From Alcaligenaceae bacterium (GTDB taxonomy: Bacteria; Pseudomonadota; Gammaproteobacteria; Burkholderiales; Burkholderiaceae_B): DNA of 7,771 nucleotides. The notes below the pieces were generated by a model, which did no database searches, was not told the origin of the DNA, and saw only the letters and a program-made list of their open reading frames with translations. The stretch lies in NCBI GenBank assembly GCA_012512545.1, contig JAAZDZ010000103.1, forward strand, positions 1 to 7,771, given 5' to 3'. Shown piece after piece: positions 1-6,599 of the stretch. Positions within the stretch are counted from its first letter, which is position 1. Every line of letters starts with the position of its first letter. The translations under genes were made by a program, and so were the position numbers.

Positions 1-464
1 ATCGCAATCAGCTGGCCAGCCACGACCGCAATGTCGTGGATGCCGTGCTGTCCATCACCCCGCCCCTGCATCAGGTGCTGGGGCGGATCCAGGCTTGCGC
101 AGCCTTTGCCCAGCGCCCGGAAGCCGACAGCCTGGCGGCCGCCAACAAGCGCATTACCAATCTGCTGAAAAAAGCCGACAGCGACCTCGGAACGGTTGAT
201 CCCGCCCTCTACACCGAAGCAGCCGAAAAAGCGCTGGCCGCCTGCATAGAAGAGCTGTCTCCCGTTGCCCGCCAGCAGTTCGAGAACGGTGATTTCAGCG
301 CGTCGCTGGCCACCCTGGCCGGTTCCCGCGCCGCCGTCGATGCCTTCTTCAACGATGTCATGATTATGGTTGACGACCCCGCCGTGCGCCGCAACCGGCT
401 GGCCCTGCTGGAAATGCTGCATCGCAGCATGAATCAGGTCGCCGATATCTCAAGGCTGGCATAG
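1..464 (+). CDS. glyS: Glycyl-tRNA synthetase beta subunit, C-terminal part (5' end outside window)
   Basis: This is the 3' end of the gene for the beta subunit of the alpha2-beta2 type glycyl-tRNA synthetase, a cytoplasmic enzyme that charges tRNA-Gly. The reading frame is open from base 3, giving 153 visible residues before the TAG at 462-464. The visible part corresponds to the C-terminal helical DALR-type anticodon-binding domain. The most telling segment is the end: FFNDVMIMVDDPAVRRNRL followed by a helix finishing VADISRLA. This matches the end of E. coli GlyS as I recall it (FFDKVMVMADD..., VADISLLQ). The gene normally encodes about 690 residues, so most of it lies upstream. The last base of its stop codon is the first base of the gmhB GTG start, which suggests translational coupling and one operon. 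An ATG or GTG start inside the window is not needed, because the frame runs through the left edge. Confidence 0.95.
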   Translation, partial: RNQLASHDRNVVDAVLSITPPLHQVLGRIQACAAFAQRPEADSLAAANKRITNLLKKADSDLGTVDPALYTEAAEKALAACIEELSPVARQQFENGDFSASLATLAGSRAAVDAFFNDVMIMVDDPAVRRNRLALLEMLHRSMNQVADISRLA

Positions 465-1003
465 TGAAACTGGTCATTCTCGATCGGGATGGCGTCATTA
501 ACGAAGACAGTGACGCCTACATCAAGACGCCAGACGAATGGCAGGCCGTGCCCGGCAGCCTGAACGCGATCGCACGCCTGTCCCGCGCAGGCTGGCGCGT
601 AGTGGTGGCAACCAACCAGTCTGGCCTGGCCCGCGGCTATTTCAGCATGGAGACCCTCAATGCCATCCATGCCAGGATGCGCCGCGAACTGGCGGAAGCC
701 GGTGGCCACCTGGACGCCATCTTTGTCTGCACCCATGGCCCGGATGACGGCTGCCGCTGCCGCAAGCCTGAACCCGGCATGTTCCAGGACATCGCCTGTC
801 GCTACGATATCAGCCTGAAAAACATTCCCGCTGTAGGCGACTCCCTGCGCGACCTCCAGGCCGCCGCATCGCAAGGCTGCGCCCCTTGGCTGGTGCGCAG
901 CGGAAAAGGGCTGCGCACACTGGAAAAAGGTGGCCTGCCTCCCGGCACCGAAGTGCGCGACAACCTGGCTGCCATCGTTGATGACTGGCTGAGGAGTGAC
1001 TGA
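464..1003 (+). CDS. gmhB: D-glycero-D-manno-heptose-1,7-bisphosphate 7-phosphatase (HAD family)
   Basis: GmhB removes the 7-phosphate from heptose-1,7-bisphosphate in the cytoplasm, a step in making ADP-heptose for the LPS inner core. The 179-residue product is a typical full length. The HAD motifs are all visible: motif I LDRDGVIN with nucleophile D7 and acid/base D9, motif II ATNQSG with T50, motif III K101, and motif IV VGDSLRD with D126 and D130. A Cys/His zinc site is formed by C89, H91, C97 and C99 just before K101. The CRCRKPEPGMF context is characteristic of GmhB rather than of histidinol-phosphatase alone. The start is GTG at 464, sharing one base with the glyS stop; AAGG at 452-455 is a plausible Shine-Dalgarno 8 nt upstream. 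The next gene begins 1 nt after the stop. A role in histidine synthesis is possible for this superfamily, but the LPS role fits better. Confidence 0.93.
   Translation: MKLVILDRDGVINEDSDAYIKTPDEWQAVPGSLNAIARLSRAGWRVVVATNQSGLARGYFSMETLNAIHARMRRELAEAGGHLDAIFVCTHGPDDGCRCRKPEPGMFQDIACRYDISLKNIPAVGDSLRDLQAAASQGCAPWLVRSGKGLRTLEKGGLPPGTEVRDNLAAIVDDWLRSD
991..996 (+). promoter_or_regulatory. Shine-Dalgarno site that sets the plsC start
   Basis: GAGGAG lies inside the last codons of gmhB, 8 nt before the ATG at 1005. An in-frame GTG at 996 overlaps this site and so could not use it. The ATG at 1005 is therefore preferred over the longer reading. Confidence 0.7.
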
Positions 1004-1004
1004 A

Positions 1005-1733
1005 ATGGCTTTTCTGCGAGCCCTGTTCTACCAGATTTTCCTGGTCGCCACCGTCATCCCCTACGCCATCATCTGCCTGCTCTGGGCGCCGCTGCCGCTG
1101 AATCAGCGCTATCGCCTCACACTCGGCTGGCCGCGCATGGCCATCTGGGCCGCGCGGGTCATTCTGGGCATCAAATGGGAGGTCAAGGGGTGGGAAAACC
1201 TGCCTGACAGCGCAGCCGTCGTGCTGTCCAAACACCAGTCCGCCTGGGAAACCATGTTTCTGGCTGCCCACCTGCCGCGCGATGTCTGCTTCGTCTACAA
1301 ACGCGAGCTGCACCGCATACCGTTCTTCGGGTGGGGGCTGGCCTTGTTGCGCATGATTCCCATCGACCGCGCCAAGGGCCGTGATGCCGTGGATCAAGTC
1401 ATCCGCGTGGGCCAGAAACGGCTTGAAGAAGGCCGCTGGCCCTTGCTGTTTCCAGAAGGCACCCGGGTGGCGCCGGGCGAGGCCGGACGCTACAAAATGG
1501 GCGGCGCCCTGCTGGCCAAAAAAGCCGAAGCGCCCATCATTCCTGTTGCGCACAATGCCGGCGAATGCTGGCCGCGCCGCGCATTTCTCAAGAAACCCGG
1601 CACCGTCACGGTTTCCATCGGGCCACTCATCCACACCAAAGGCCGCAGCGCGGCGGAACTCAACCGCGAAGTCGAAGCCTGGATCGAAGGCGAAATGCGA
1701 GTCTTGAACCCGGAGCGCTATGACAGCGTCTGA
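1005..1733 (+). CDS. plsC: Lysophospholipid (1-acyl-glycerol-3-phosphate) acyltransferase, PlsC/LPLAT family
   Basis: The product is a membrane-associated acyltransferase that probably transfers a fatty acyl group to a lysophospholipid such as lysophosphatidic acid in phospholipid synthesis. From the ATG at 1005 it is 242 residues, a normal length. Residues 5-30 are strongly hydrophobic and look like an N-terminal membrane segment. The acyltransferase blocks follow in order: block I SKHQSAWE with H77 and E82 (an H-x4-E form instead of the usual H-x4-D), block II around GWGLALLRMIPIDR (109-122), block III FPEGTR (149-154), and block IV APIIPVAHNAG (176-186). It lies 1 nt behind gmhB and its 3' end overlaps the next gene by 14 nt, so it is probably cotranscribed with both neighbours. 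The exact acyl acceptor cannot be read from the sequence. A specialised lysophospholipid or lipid-modifying acyltransferase is possible, since genomes often hold several PlsC paralogues. Confidence 0.88.
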   Translation: MAFLRALFYQIFLVATVIPYAIICLLWAPLPLNQRYRLTLGWPRMAIWAARVILGIKWEVKGWENLPDSAAVVLSKHQSAWETMFLAAHLPRDVCFVYKRELHRIPFFGWGLALLRMIPIDRAKGRDAVDQVIRVGQKRLEEGRWPLLFPEGTRVAPGEAGRYKMGGALLAKKAEAPIIPVAHNAGECWPRRAFLKKPGTVTVSIGPLIHTKGRSAAELNREVEAWIEGEMRVLNPERYDSV

Positions 1734-2625
1734 GCAGCTTGCGCTGTTTGAAAGCGCTTCTCCGACGGCTTCGCCCCAGCACACTGAAACCGTGCAGCCC
1801 GCCCCGGTTTCCCCCCCTGCGGAAGCGATCGGCGCGCCGCAACCTGCCGTGCCCATCCGCCGCCCGGCCACACTGCCCGCAGGCTGCCGATGGCTGGAAA
1901 TCGACACGCCTTCGCAGACGATCGGTTTCATGTTGCGCACTTCACGGCGCAAGACCGTCGGGCTCACTATCAACGATGACGGCCTGGTGGTTACCACCCC
2001 TGCCTGGGTGCCGCGCAAGCAGCTTGCCGAAGTGGTGCGAGCCAAAGCGCCCTGGATTCTGCGCAAGCTGCGCGCCCTGCACGAACGCCAGCAGCATCTG
2101 GCGACTTCCGATGCCTGTTGGCGCCACGGCGGCCAGTTCCCGTACCTGGGGGTGTATGTGGCGCTGGCCATCCGCCCCGAAATCGGCTCGCCCCATTTCA
2201 GCGGCGATGCTTCCCGGCCCAGCAGTGAAGATACCTTATCGCTGCCCTTGCAGGCCGACAGCAGCCCTGACCGCATTCGCGAACGCGTCTATGCCTGGCT
2301 GCAGCAGCAGGCTTCAGTGCGTTTCGAAGCCCGCCTGGCTCATTATTGCCGCATGGCCGATGTCACCCTGCGCAACTGGCGGATGTCGGCTCCCAATGGC
2401 CGCTGGGGCTCATGCAGCAGCGATGGCCGCATCATGCTGAACTGGCGGCTGATACACTTCTCTGCAGATGTCGTGGATTACGTCGTGGCGCATGAAGTCG
2501 CCCATCTGCGGCATATGAATCACGGGCCGGACTTCTGGCGCGAAGTGGGCAGGCTCCACCCGGATTTCGCCCAAGCGCGCCTGGCCCTCAAACCTCATCA
2601 CCCCGGCAGCCTGCCTTTGCTTTGA
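1720..2625 (+). CDS. YgjP-like (DUF45/COG1451, M48-related) metal-dependent hydrolase
   Basis: The 301-residue product belongs to the YgjP/DUF45 family, which has a zinc-metallopeptidase-like fold. E. coli YgjP has been annotated as a UTP pyrophosphatase, so peptidase activity should not be assumed. Diagnostic features are RRKTVGLTI near residues 76-84, the block RWGSCSSDGRIMLNWRL (228-244), the zinc motif HEVAH (258-262), and a third ligand H268 in NHGPDFW. Residues 1 to about 55 are rich in Pro and Ala, look disordered, and extend the protein beyond the usual core of about 240 residues. The ATG at 1720 lies inside plsC, overlapping its end by 14 nt; GGAG at 1712-1715 is only 4 nt upstream, so initiation probably depends partly on coupling. 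If the true start were further in, the extension would shrink, but the reading is open and shows no better Shine-Dalgarno that I can see. Confidence 0.87.
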   Translation: MTASEQLALFESASPTASPQHTETVQPAPVSPPAEAIGAPQPAVPIRRPATLPAGCRWLEIDTPSQTIGFMLRTSRRKTVGLTINDDGLVVTTPAWVPRKQLAEVVRAKAPWILRKLRALHERQQHLATSDACWRHGGQFPYLGVYVALAIRPEIGSPHFSGDASRPSSEDTLSLPLQADSSPDRIRERVYAWLQQQASVRFEARLAHYCRMADVTLRNWRMSAPNGRWGSCSSDGRIMLNWRLIHFSADVVDYVVAHEVAHLRHMNHGPDFWREVGRLHPDFAQARLALKPHHPGSLPLL

Positions 2626-2647
2626 GCGCAGTCTGCCTCAGAATTTT

Positions 2648-2652
2648 AGGAG
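2648..2652 (+). promoter_or_regulatory. Ribosome binding site of gloA
   Basis: AGGAG lies 6 nt before the ATG at 2659, in the 33-nt gap after the YgjP-like gene. It is the strongest ribosome binding site on the + strand here and allows gloA to be translated independently of the upstream overlapping genes. Confidence 0.75.
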
Positions 2653-2658
2653 TATTCC

Positions 2659-3054
2659 ATGCGTATTCTGCATACCATGCTGCGCGTCGGCGATCTTGAA
2701 AAATCCCTGGATTTCTACACCCAGGTTCTGGGTATGCGCCTGCTGCGCCGCCGCGATTACCCCGATGGCAAGTTCACACTGGCTTTTGTCGGCTACCAGG
2801 ATGAGTCCGAAGGCGCCGTGCTCGAACTCACGCACAACTGGGACACCTCTTCGTACAACCTGGGCAATGGCTATGGGCATATCGCTCTGGAAGTCGAAGA
2901 TGCCTACAAAGCGTGCGAAGACATCAAGGCGCGCGGCGGCAAGGTCACCCGCGAAGCCGGCCCCATGATGCACGGCAAGACCATTATCGCTTTTGTGGAA
3001 GACCCCGACGGCTACAAGGTCGAGCTCATCCAGCGCGACTCACACGTCGATTAA
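2659..3054 (+). CDS. gloA: Lactoylglutathione lyase (glyoxalase I)
   Basis: GloA converts the hemithioacetal of methylglyoxal and glutathione to S-lactoylglutathione in the cytoplasm, the first step of methylglyoxal detoxification. The 131-residue product has the two VOC-fold beta-alpha-beta-beta-beta modules expected of a single-domain bacterial enzyme. The start [20 protein letters not shown] is typical of the family. The metal ligands H5, E56 (in VLELTHN), H74 (in GYGHIALEV) and E122 (in YKVELIQR) fall at the same positions as in E. coli GloA, which is a nickel-activated enzyme. Nickel dependence is therefore likely here, by inference. The ATG is fixed by AGGAG 6 nt upstream. The gene may be read through from the glyS-gmhB-plsC-YgjP run, as I see no terminator in the 33-nt gap. 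Its stop codon overlaps that of the convergent FadE-like gene. Confidence 0.96.
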   Translation: MRILHTMLRVGDLEKSLDFYTQVLGMRLLRRRDYPDGKFTLAFVGYQDESEGAVLELTHNWDTSSYNLGNGYGHIALEVEDAYKACEDIKARGGKVTREAGPMMHGKTIIAFVEDPDGYKVELIQRDSHVD

Positions 3055-5273
3055 CCCGACACTTCTCCCCTTAATGCAGAGATGACGGCGGCTTCGGCAT
3101 CTTCCAATGCCTTGGCCTGTGCGTCGGTCAGCCCTCCCCTCTCATGGGCCAGCCGCCAGTCGCTCACGCCCGCCTGCTTGATCTGTTCGCGCAGGTCGTG
3201 CACATTGACCACACACTCGTACGCTTTCTCAAGCGCGCCCAGATGGCGCAGGCCATGATTGGCCCAGACGGTTCCCACCAGGCGTTCGCGCGTGTCGGAA
3301 GGCGTCAGCAAGCGTTCCGCGCACGCCAGGGTGACCGCATCATCGGGCGCAGCCGCCCGCATGCCAGGCGGCAACAGCAGGCCCTTGAGCGCGGCACCCG
3401 CCACAGACACCTTGAAATTCTTCAGCACGCCAGCCAGCAGAACATCAATAGCCTGGTAGGTATCGGCAGCGCACCATTCCACCAACGGCAGGTCGGCATC
3501 GTGGCGCCCATCTTCCTGCCAGCGCCTGAGCACCGCGCATAAAGACATGAGCCGCGCCAGCACGCGCAGCAGTCGTTCCAGACCTGGCTCATTGCTTGCC
3601 TGTATCGGCCTGACTCCCGGCTGCAGGGCCTCGACCAGCACGGCCAGCGCAGCGGCATAGCGGTTCACGCGCCGGTAGTGAGGCGCAACAGGCCCAAGCA
3701 AACGGGGAGTGGGCGACAGGCGGCCCGCCGTCCAGGCCCGGCCTGTGGCGCGCAGCAATGTGCTGCAGGCCAGGGTGGCATGTTTCCAGATCAGGCGATC
3801 AAAGGCGGCACAACCGGCATCGGTGTCGGGCAGCTCAAGCGCCTCCAGTTCCTGGGTGAGATAAGGGTGCACGCGCAACATGCCCAACGCCAGCACCCTG
3901 GTATGGCGGGCCTGTGCCGCCAGCGCATCCAGGCCGAAAAGCGAGGGCAGCAGTTCGTGCAGGCTTTCCTGCCATTCCGCCAGCGCCAGCGAAGGCCCGG
4001 CGCCGCCGAGCAGATCCATGCTGTCGCCCATCGCGCTGCGGACATCCTCGAAAATGCTGATATCGAACAATGCTGCCGCCAGTACGGGGCGATAGCCGAG
4101 ATCCAGGCCCGCACACAGAAAGCGCCGCCCGGCCTCAACGCGATAGGTGATGGCCGCCAGACGGCCCAGGCGGCTGCGCGCGCCCAGCATTTCGCAGCCT
4201 GTGCCGTCGCCCTGCAGCTTCAGCATGGCGCTGGATGCGTGACCCGCCAGGGACACCGTGGCCGCTGACAAGGCGGGCATGGCAATGCCTTTGGCCACCG
4301 ATTGCGCCGCCAGCAGGGCGGGCAGCCCCTGGTCAATGGCATCGGACTCGCCCAGCAAGGCCGACAATGGCAGTTGCACATCACGCCCGTCAAATGAGCC
4401 GCCCCGCGCCATTTCAGGCATCTGGACATCCGCCCCCGCATCGGCAGAGCGGCTGGCAACCCGCCCCATGCAGCCGTCTGACCGGTGGTGCATGACCCCG
4501 GAAGCCCCGGTATCGACCAGGGCGACGCACACGCCGCGTTCGCCCGCCGGGCCCAGCAGGCCGTCGGGGTCGTGCAGGCGAAAGGGCAGCACCAGCAGGC
4601 CCGGCCGCGGGCCGGGCGCATACCGGGCGCCTCTCCAGTTGAGGCGTAATACCGTATCGCCTTCATCGTCACGGCGCAGCACGACTCCCGTTGCCTGGAT
4701 GGGCACAATATCGTTTTCCACCACGAAAGACGCAATGGCAGCGCAGGCGCTGCCCTCTGCCAGGCGGGGAAACCATTGTTCGCGCTGCTCAGATGTGGCG
4801 GCAACCCGCAACAACGCCGCCGGGCCGAACACAAAACGGGCAGCAAGCACGTAAGCCGTGGAAACCGATCGCAGAGCCACCCGGCGCAGCACCTCGGACT
4901 GCGCCCAGGCGCTCAAGCCCTGTCCGCCATATTCAACCGGCACCGCCATGCCTTCAAAATGCTCTGCCTTGAGCATGCCCCATAAATCCGGGCCGGACAG
5001 GTTTTCGTCCTGGTTGGTGGCCTGCTCAAGACGGGCACACAGGCGCGCAACGGCGCCATCGAGAAATTCTGTTTCCCTGACGGACAGCGCGGCGGGGCGC
5101 ACATAAGTCAGCGCGCCCCAATCGGGCCGCCCCGACAACAGTTGAGATTCCCACCAGGCGTCACCGGATGACAGCACATGGTGCTGAAACTGTATAAGCG
5201 GCGTCACGCCATTGCGTACGCGTCGATACAAAGGCTCCGTCAGCCAGCGACGCCGCCACGCATTCCAGTCCAT
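3051..5273 (-). CDS. FadE-type acyl-CoA dehydrogenase homologue with altered active-site motifs
   Basis: The 740-residue product is homologous along its length to FadE-type acyl-CoA dehydrogenases (about 815 residues in E. coli). Shared landmarks are [10 protein letters not shown] (11-20), [13 protein letters not shown] (40-52), [14 protein letters not shown] (113-126), FPRLAEG (168-174), [11 protein letters not shown] (231-241), MDLLGGAG (419-426), RVHPY (467-471) and the C-terminal DUF1974-type part with DADLPLVEW (592-600) and [10 protein letters not shown] (656-665). It lacks the hydrophobic N-terminal region of E. coli FadE. Where FadE has the TSPEAGSD segment, this protein reads [10 protein letters not shown] (181-190). 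The R-x-x-F segment reads SSAMLKLQ (347-354). The catalytic Glu appears to be D449. The intact long frame argues against a pseudogene. Fatty acyl-CoA oxidation is the family role; activity here is uncertain. The ATG at 5273 has AGGAG 9 nt upstream. It converges on gloA and diverges from the SpmAB fusion. Confidence 0.85.
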   Translation of the reverse strand: MDWNAWRRRWLTEPLYRRVRNGVTPLIQFQHHVLSSGDAWWESQLLSGRPDWGALTYVRPAALSVRETEFLDGAVARLCARLEQATNQDENLSGPDLWGMLKAEHFEGMAVPVEYGGQGLSAWAQSEVLRRVALRSVSTAYVLAARFVFGPAALLRVAATSEQREQWFPRLAEGSACAAIASFVVENDIVPIQATGVVLRRDDEGDTVLRLNWRGARYAPGPRPGLLVLPFRLHDPDGLLGPAGERGVCVALVDTGASGVMHHRSDGCMGRVASRSADAGADVQMPEMARGGSFDGRDVQLPLSALLGESDAIDQGLPALLAAQSVAKGIAMPALSAATVSLAGHASSAMLKLQGDGTGCEMLGARSRLGRLAAITYRVEAGRRFLCAGLDLGYRPVLAAALFDISIFEDVRSAMGDSMDLLGGAGPSLALAEWQESLHELLPSLFGLDALAAQARHTRVLALGMLRVHPYLTQELEALELPDTDAGCAAFDRLIWKHATLACSTLLRATGRAWTAGRLSPTPRLLGPVAPHYRRVNRYAAALAVLVEALQPGVRPIQASNEPGLERLLRVLARLMSLCAVLRRWQEDGRHDADLPLVEWCAADTYQAIDVLLAGVLKNFKVSVAGAALKGLLLPPGMRAAAPDDAVTLACAERLLTPSDTRERLVGTVWANHGLRHLGALEKAYECVVNVHDLREQIKQAGVSDWRLAHERGGLTDAQAKALEDAEAAVISALRGEVSG

Positions 5274-5369
5274 GCTTTCCTACTCCTAAAGTATGATGCT
5301 CACACGCCACGCTCCCTGCTTGCCGCTGACATCGCAAGCACCGCACGGTTCGTGTCATTATTATGGCTT
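5274..5369. promoter_or_regulatory. Divergent intergenic spacer, probable promoters for both flanking genes
   Basis: This 96-bp gap lies between the divergently read FadE-like gene and the SpmAB fusion, so promoters for both directions should be here or just inside the genes. On the + strand TATTAT at 5359-5364 resembles a -10 box, but no good -35 box sits 16-18 nt before it. CTGACA at 5326-5331 resembles a -35 box but is 27 nt away. On the minus strand CATACT (5295-5290) abuts the ribosome binding site and is too close to be its -10. I see no clear operator repeat. Confidence 0.35.
5283..5287 (-). promoter_or_regulatory. Ribosome binding site of the FadE-like gene
   Basis: Read on the minus strand this is AGGAG in the context TTTAGGAGT, 9 nt before the ATG at 5273. 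It supports that start and resembles the site in front of gloA. Confidence 0.7.
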
Positions 5370-6599
5370 ATGCTCAACACGCTCTGGCTTGCCTTCTTCG
5401 TTGTCTCCATGGTCGCTGCGCTCTTCCAGTGGCTGGTGTTGCACGATCCCGACGTTTTTTCCCGCATTGTCGCCGCTCTGTTCGAAATGGCCGGCCTGTC
5501 AGTGGAAATCATGGTGCTGCTGTTTGGCACCCTGACCCTCTGGATGGGCTTTCTGCGCATCGCTGAAGCCGCTGGCCTGGTGCAAGGACTGGCGCGGCTG
5601 CTGGCCCCGCTGTTTCACCGGCTGATGCCGGACGTGCCGCCCGGCCATCCGGCCCTGGGGCTCATCACCATGAATTTCGCCGCCAACGGCCTGGGCCTGG
5701 ACAACGCCGCGACCCCCATCGGGCTGCGCGCCATGCATGCCCTGCAAAGCCTCAACCCGGAGCCGCGCACAGCCACCAATGCGCAAATCCTGTTTCTGGT
5801 GCTGAACGCCTCGTCGCTCACCTTGCTGCCCGTCACCATCTTCATGTACCGGGCCCAGCAAGGCGCCGCCGAACCCGCCCTGGTGTTTCTGCCGATTCTC
5901 CTGGCCACCAGCGCCTCTACCCTGGCCGCCCTGCTGTCAGTGTCCCTCATGCAGCGGCTGCGCCTGCACGACCCCATTGTGCTGCTGTGGCTGGCGGGTA
6001 CGGCTCTGGTGATCGGCGGGCTGATGGCTCTGCTGGCGGGCATGGGCGCCGCCGCCATCAGCGCAACATCCAGTCTGCTGGGCAATCTGGTGCTGATCTC
6101 CATCATCGTGCTGTTTCTGGTGTGCGGAGCCATCAAGAAAGTGCCGGTGTATGAATCCTTCGTGGAAGGCGCCAAGGACGGCTTCGATGTCTCCAAGAAC
6201 CTGCTGCCCTACCTGGTCGCTATGTTGTGTGCGGTCGGGGTGCTGCGTGCATCGGGCGTGCTGGACATGCTGTTGACGGGCATCCGCGAAGCCACGCTGT
6301 GGGCAGGGCTGGACGCGCGCTTTGTCGATGCCTTGCCCACCGCCCTGGTCAAACCGTTTTCCGGCAGTGCAGCGCGCGCCATGCTGATTGAAACCATGCA
6401 GCACTTCGGTGTGGACAGCTTCCCCGCCCTGCTGGCGGCCACTATGCAAGGCAGCACGGAAACCACCTTCTATGTGGTGGCGGTGTATTTCGGCGCGGTG
6501 GGCGTACAGCGCGTGCGCCACACCATAGGCTGCGCACTGCTGTCCGACCTGGCGGGCATTCTGGCGTCAATCGCCGTGTGCTACTGGTTTTTTACCTGA
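5370..6599 (+). CDS. Fused SpmA-SpmB nucleoside-recognition (Gate) domain membrane protein
   Basis: The 409-residue integral membrane protein joins the two proteins known in Bacillus as spore maturation proteins SpmA and SpmB. The SpmA-like half (about 1-200) carries [19 protein letters not shown] (101-119) and [19 protein letters not shown] (136-154). The SpmB-like half (about 235-409) carries [18 protein letters not shown] (257-274), YLVAML (281-286), [13 protein letters not shown] (326-338) and [18 protein letters not shown] (358-375). Many hydrophobic segments indicate multiple membrane spans, as expected of Gate-domain (nucleoside recognition family) proteins. The substrate is unknown, and sporulation is not expected in this kind of organism. 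I chose ATG 5370 because it begins the family-like MLNTLWLAF; the frame stays open upstream to 5178, but that part antiparallels the FadE-like gene. No Shine-Dalgarno precedes 5370. GTG 5352 is an alternative start. The 3' end overlaps ksgA by 8 bp. Confidence 0.88.
   Translation: MLNTLWLAFFVVSMVAALFQWLVLHDPDVFSRIVAALFEMAGLSVEIMVLLFGTLTLWMGFLRIAEAAGLVQGLARLLAPLFHRLMPDVPPGHPALGLITMNFAANGLGLDNAATPIGLRAMHALQSLNPEPRTATNAQILFLVLNASSLTLLPVTIFMYRAQQGAAEPALVFLPILLATSASTLAALLSVSLMQRLRLHDPIVLLWLAGTALVIGGLMALLAGMGAAAISATSSLLGNLVLISIIVLFLVCGAIKKVPVYESFVEGAKDGFDVSKNLLPYLVAMLCAVGVLRASGVLDMLLTGIREATLWAGLDARFVDALPTALVKPFSGSAARAMLIETMQHFGVDSFPALLAATMQGSTETTFYVVAVYFGAVGVQRVRHTIGCALLSDLAGILASIAVCYWFFT

Noticed and set aside
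996..1004. GTG at 996 as the plsC start.
   Set aside because: It overlaps the GAGGAG site at 991-996, whereas the ATG at 1005 is placed 8 nt from it, the normal spacing.
810..2276. A 488-codon open frame on the minus strand, antisense to gmhB, plsC and the YgjP-like gene.
   Set aside because: The three sense genes have clear family motifs and coupled junctions. The antisense product is low in complexity, with no recognisable domain, and long antisense frames are common in G+C-rich DNA.
3678..4268. A 196-codon open frame on the + strand inside the FadE-like gene.
   Set aside because: Its product is a Gln/Arg/Ala-rich sequence with no recognisable domain and mirrors the coding strand of a gene with strong FadE landmarks.
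4220..4854. Overlapping open frames on both strands (208 codons minus, 198 codons plus) in the middle of the FadE-like gene, which might suggest a frameshift.
   Set aside because: The main 740-codon frame is continuous and FadE landmarks occur both before and after this stretch in the same frame, so no frameshift is needed.
5178..5369. An upstream extension of the SpmAB frame that would add 64 residues.
   Set aside because: It lies largely over the 5' end of the divergent FadE-like gene, does not resemble the SpmA N-terminus, and would remove the intergenic promoter space.
5615..6521. Two long minus-strand open frames (about 194 codons each) antisense to the SpmAB fusion.
   Set aside because: The + strand protein has conserved SpmA and SpmB motifs. 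The antisense products are His/Gln- or Ser/Arg-rich and look like shadows.
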